Below, piece by piece: positions 61,268 through 64,000 of a stretch of DNA of 64,000 bases (within the stretch, counting starts at the first letter, position 1; every line of letters begins with the position of its first letter). Source of the stretch: Streptomyces sp. GESEQ-4 (GTDB lineage Bacteria; Actinomycetota; Actinomycetes; Streptomycetales; Streptomycetaceae). A program made the position numbers and the translations under genes. Under the pieces are notes generated by a model. The model was not told the DNA's origin. It saw nothing but the letters and a program-made list of their open reading frames with translations, and made no database searches. The stretch is taken from positions 62,001-126,000 of the forward strand of contig NZ_JAFFSU010000014.1 of assembly GCF_017948455.1 (NCBI RefSeq), read 5' to 3'.

Positions 61268-62317
61268 ATGACTGCTTCGCCTGGCCGCCGTGTCCTGCTC
61301 GCCGCCCCCCGGGGCTACTGCGCGGGTGTGGACCGCGCCGTGATCGCCGTCGAGAAAGCCCTGGAGCAGTACGGGGCTCCCGTCTATGTCCGGCACGAGA
61401 TCGTCCACAACAAGTACGTCGTGCAGACCCTGGAGAAGAAGGGCGCCATCTTCGTCGAACGGACGGAGGAGGTCCCCCCGGGGAACATCGTGATGTTCTC
61501 CGCGCACGGCGTCGCCCCCGTCGTCCACGACGAGGCGGCGCGCGGCCGGCTCGCCACCATCGACGCCACCTGCCCGCTCGTCACCAAGGTCCACAAGGAA
61601 GCCGTCCGGTTCGCCGGCGAGGACTACGACATCCTCCTGATCGGGCACGAGGGCCACGAAGAGGTCATCGGCACGTCCGGCGAGGCCCCCGAGCACATCC
61701 AGCTGGTCGACGGTCCCGAGGACGTCGCCAAGGTCGAGGTGCGCGACGAGTCGAAGGTCGTCTGGCTCTCCCAGACGACGCTCTCCGTCGACGAGACGAT
61801 GGAGACCGTCGACGCCCTCAAGGAGAAGTTCCCGCAGCTCATCTCCCCGCCCAGCGACGACATCTGCTACGCCACGCAGAACCGTCAGCTCGCCGTGAAG
61901 GAGATGGGCGCGCAGGCCGAGCTGGTCATCGTGGTCGGCTCCCGGAACTCCTCCAACTCCAAGCGGCTCGTCGAGGTCGCCAAGCTCGCCGGCTCCCGCG
62001 AGGCCTACCTCGTGGACTACGCCGACGAAATCGACGAGGCGTGGCTCGAGGGCGTGTCCACGGTGGGTGTCACCTCCGGCGCCTCGGTGCCCGAGATCCT
62101 CGTCGAGCAGGTGCTGGAGTGGCTGTCCCAGCACGGCTTCGAGGACGTCGAGCTGGTGAAGGCGGCCGAGGAGTCCATCACCTTCTCCCTGCCGAAGGAA
62201 CTCCGCCGTGATCTGCGCGAGGAGGCGGCGACGCTGGTCGCGGAGCGCGGCGGGGCGGGTACGGAAACGGGCAGCGGGACCGGCGCCGGCACCGGTTCCG
62301 GCACCTCCGGGGAGTGA
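61268..62317 (+). CDS. ispH: 4-hydroxy-3-methylbut-2-enyl diphosphate reductase
   Basis: 349 residues from ATG 61268. The three cluster Cys are in APRGYCAGVDRA (Cys18), IDATCPLVTK (Cys102) and SDDICYATQNRQ (Cys200); FSAHGVAP and ITSGAS-like VTSGASVPE complete the active site. It is the last step of the MEP pathway making IPP and DMAPP. The last ~20 residues are a Gly/Thr/Ser-rich extension (TGSGTGAGTGSGT) not needed for the fold. Divergent from xseA. Confidence 0.97.
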   Translation: MTASPGRRVLLAAPRGYCAGVDRAVIAVEKALEQYGAPVYVRHEIVHNKYVVQTLEKKGAIFVERTEEVPPGNIVMFSAHGVAPVVHDEAARGRLATIDATCPLVTKVHKEAVRFAGEDYDILLIGHEGHEEVIGTSGEAPEHIQLVDGPEDVAKVEVRDESKVVWLSQTTLSVDETMETVDALKEKFPQLISPPSDDICYATQNRQLAVKEMGAQAELVIVVGSRNSSNSKRLVEVAKLAGSREAYLVDYADEIDEAWLEGVSTVGVTSGASVPEILVEQVLEWLSQHGFEDVELVKAAEESITFSLPKELRRDLREEAATLVAERGGAGTETGSGTGAGTGSGTSGE

Positions 62318-62334
62318 CCGTCAGTCCACCGTCG

Positions 62335-62340
62335 TAACGT
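62335..62340 (+). promoter_or_regulatory. -10 box TAACGT for leaderless ppgK
   Basis: TAACGT lies 6 nt before ATG 62347 and AGGG falls too near the start for a ribosome site. Confidence 0.45.
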
Positions 62341-62346
62341 AGGGCC

Positions 62347-63093
62347 ATGCAGATCTTCGGCGTGGACATCGGTGGATCCGGGATCAAGGGCGCCCCTGTG
62401 GACCTCGACAGGGGCGACCTGGCTCAGGAGCGCCTGAAAGTGCTCACTCCCCATCCGGCGACGCCCGACACGGTGGCCGACGGGGTGAAGGAGGTCGTCG
62501 ACCACTTCGGCTGGACGGGCCCGGTCGGCATCACCTTCCCGGGCGTGGTCACCGGCGGGGCGACGATCCGCACCGCGGCCAACGTGGACAAGAGCTGGAT
62601 CGACACCGACGCGCGCGCACTGCTGGGCGAGCGGCTCGGCGGCCTCCCGGTGACCGTGATCAACGACGCGGACGCGGCGGGCGTCGCCGAGATGCAGTTC
62701 GGCGCCGGGCGCGACCGACGGGGCACGGTGATCATGCTCACCTTCGGCACCGGCATCGGCAGCGCCCTCTTCATCGACGGCGTCCTCGTCCCGAACACCG
62801 AGCTGGGCCACTTGGAGCTGCACGGGCACGACGCGGAGAAGCGCGCCTCCAGCAAGGCCAAGGAAGACCACGACCTGTCCTGGGAGCACTGGGCCCACCG
62901 GGTCCAGGCGTATCTCGCCCATGTGGAGATGCTGTTCTCCCCGGAGCTGTTCATCATCGGCGGCGGCGTCAGCCGTAAGTCGGGCAAGTTCCTGCACTTC
63001 ATCGAGGGCATCAAGGCCGAGATGGTCCCGGCGCAGCTGCAGAACAACGCGGGGATCGTGGGAGCGGCGATGCGGGCGGCCAAGGAGGGCTAG
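62347..63093 (+). CDS. ppgK: Polyphosphate glucokinase
   Basis: 248 residues of the ROK fold: FGVDIGGSGIKGAPVDL (phosphate 1), GITFPGVVTGG, NDADAAGVAEMQFGAG (catalytic Asp) and MLTFGTGIGSALFIDG. The SKAKEDHDLSWEHW segment is typical of polyphosphate-using enzymes (PPGK), which phosphorylate glucose from polyP or ATP. The gene follows ispH by 29 nt but probably has its own promoter. Confidence 0.93.
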   Translation: MQIFGVDIGGSGIKGAPVDLDRGDLAQERLKVLTPHPATPDTVADGVKEVVDHFGWTGPVGITFPGVVTGGATIRTAANVDKSWIDTDARALLGERLGGLPVTVINDADAAGVAEMQFGAGRDRRGTVIMLTFGTGIGSALFIDGVLVPNTELGHLELHGHDAEKRASSKAKEDHDLSWEHWAHRVQAYLAHVEMLFSPELFIIGGGVSRKSGKFLHFIEGIKAEMVPAQLQNNAGIVGAAMRAAKEG

Positions 63094-63109
63094 GGCCGGC
63101 GGGAGGGCA

Positions 63110-63667
63110 CTACGCCCGTCGGCGGCGGCGCACCCAGCGGACCCTGCGCACCGTCACGATCACACCGGCGATCAGCGTCCCCCCGTACAGCCATCCCGCC
63201 TCGGTGGCGAGCGCCGTGACGAACCCCATCAGCCGCCCGTCGGCCCCGTCGCTCCCGTCGGCGACGGGCAGCAGCCCCACGGCGAAGGCGATCGGCACCA
63301 CGACCGGCGCCGTCACCAGGTCGGCCTTGCGGATCCACACCGCCGTCAGCACGCACACCGGCAGGAACAGCACGCCGTACACCGTCGTCGACGACCCGAA
63401 CAGCAACGAGTCGAGACAGCCGGACGCCAGCATCAGCACCCCGCAGAACAGCCCGCCGCCGAGCCCGGTGAGCCGGGGGTTCGGCATCCGGCGCACGGCC
63501 CGGGCGATCCGCCGCACGGCCAGCACCACCGGCGGAGCGGGCCGCCGTACGCCCGCCCCCGGCGGCCGCTCCTGAGGCCGGCCGCCCGGGCCCCGGCCCT
63601 GCGGGGGCAGCCGGGGTGTGCCGCGTGGCGTTCCGTCTCGGGGGGACCGCGTCCTGTGTTGCTCCAC
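63110..63667 (-). CDS. DUF6542-like small membrane protein
   Basis: 185 residues from GTG 63667. An Arg/Pro/Gly-rich N-terminus (residues 1-60) is followed by four hydrophobic segments: RLTGLGGGLFCGVLMLASGC, TVYGVLFLPVCVLTAVWI, PVVVPIAFAVGLLPVA and AGWLYGGTLIAGVIVTV, ending in RRVRWVRRRRRA. This matches the DUF6542 pattern of actinobacteria. Function is unknown. It converges on ppgK, 16 nt apart. Confidence 0.8.
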   Translation of the reverse strand: MEQHRTRSPRDGTPRGTPRLPPQGRGPGGRPQERPPGAGVRRPAPPVVLAVRRIARAVRRMPNPRLTGLGGGLFCGVLMLASGCLDSLLFGSSTTVYGVLFLPVCVLTAVWIRKADLVTAPVVVPIAFAVGLLPVADGSDGADGRLMGFVTALATEAGWLYGGTLIAGVIVTVRRVRWVRRRRRA

Positions 63668-63774
63668 CGGACCAACCTAGGTCGGTTTATGTGCCGAATA
63701 GCCCGTCAGACACGCCGTTGGACAGACGTTGGCCAAGCGTTCGATACGACGCCGATACGGGGTTCGGCAGCCCG

Positions 63775-63780
63775 TAGACT
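63775..63780 (+). promoter_or_regulatory. Likely -10 box of ychF (TAGACT)
   Basis: TAGACT lies about 75 nt upstream of GTG 63856 in an otherwise non-coding region, leaving a ~69-nt leader with a weak GGGAAG ribosome site. Confidence 0.4.
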
Positions 63781-63855
63781 GGTGGATCGGCCCAGGTTTC
63801 CACGCCTCAGTCCCCTCAGATCCCTCAGGTCCTCTCACGTACGGGAAGTCGCAAC

Positions 63856-64000
63856 GTGTCGCTCACGATCGGAATCGTCGGTCTGCCGAATGTCGGCAAG
63901 TCGACCCTGTTCAACGCCCTGACCAAGAACGACGTGCTGGCGGCCAACTACCCGTTCGCCACGATCGAGCCCAACGTGGGCGTGGTCGGCGTGCCCGACG
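63856..64000 (+). CDS. ychF: YchF/OLA1 family GTP-binding ATPase, N-terminal part (cut by window edge)
   Basis: The window holds the first 48 codons from GTG 63856. IGIVGLPNVGKSTLFNALTK is the Obg-family G1 motif in the YchF form, and the following NYPFATIEPNVGVVGVPD is the G2 switch region characteristic of YchF. The protein binds ATP rather than GTP and associates with ribosomes, with roles in oxidative stress. The rest lies beyond base 64000. Confidence 0.95.
   Translation, partial: MSLTIGIVGLPNVGKSTLFNALTKNDVLAANYPFATIEPNVGVVGVPD

Overview
High-GC, gene-dense chromosomal DNA of a Streptomyces-type actinomycete. The marks are a strong third-position G/C bias, many GTG starts and 4-nt start/stop overlaps, a WhiB-family protein, a DasR-type chitinase operator, SpoIIE-type phosphatases and RsbW-like ATPases, F420-type oxidoreductases and a polyphosphate glucokinase. 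Gene order from about 37.8 kb to the right end (AI-2E exporter, ahpD, class A PBP, DUF402 protein, fumC, class I fumarase, DUF1707 protein, WhiB, glpX, DUF4245 protein, xseB/xseA, ispH, ppgK, ychF) agrees, from memory, with a conserved core block of Streptomyces chromosomes. No tRNA, rRNA, CRISPR array or intact IS element was seen. Layout 0-14 kb: an IclR/RidA/GntP catabolic or uptake cluster followed by a broken second copy of the gntP 3' end; a secreted zinc carboxypeptidase; a STAND-ATPase/LuxR regulator next to a MEDS-domain sensor and an RsbW-like ATPase; an Nramp transporter; an ECF sigma factor with a membrane partner; and a secreted GH18 chitinase with a nested palindromic operator directly at its start codon. 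Layout 14-26 kb: a complete-looking Tad (tight adherence) pilus locus in one direction: zinc-ribbon protein, CpaB, TadZ, two TadE-like pseudopilins, TadA ATPase, TadB, TadC, a histidine kinase/response regulator pair, a 51-aa Flp pilin, a TadG-like protein, a lipoprotein and a secreted OmpA-domain protein. The OmpA-domain protein in a monoderm is a plausible peptidoglycan anchor. Two tandem toxin-antitoxin modules follow, with a degraded copy of the ompA 3' end lying between them. Layout 27-37 kb: HxlR regulator divergent from a quinone-oxidoreductase-like gene, a Tat-type hydrolase, a DUF192 protein, an F420-type oxidoreductase overlapping a methyltransferase with a perfect N-terminal pentapeptide repeat, a winged-helix (AlkZ-like) protein, a 690-bp non-coding stretch with strong hairpins and an intrinsic terminator (probable small RNA), a prenyl transferase, a PIN-PhoH protein and a secreted SLT-domain protein. 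Layout 38-64 kb: AI-2E exporter; ahpD with only the last codons of an apparent ahpC left upstream; FtsX-type ABC transporter with its PadR regulator; SPFH protein with a small ribbon-helix-helix partner; class A penicillin-binding protein; catalase; GAF/PP2C/ATPase stress phosphatase; both fumarase classes around a small secreted barrel protein; WhiB; gluconeogenic FBPase; exonuclease VII; IspH; polyphosphate glucokinase; and the start of ychF. Recurrent small-scale patterns: three copies of a GC-rich intergenic repeat, three gene-end remnants (gntP, ompA, ahpC), and many genes whose TANNNT -10 box sits 6-7 nt before the start codon, predicting leaderless transcripts.
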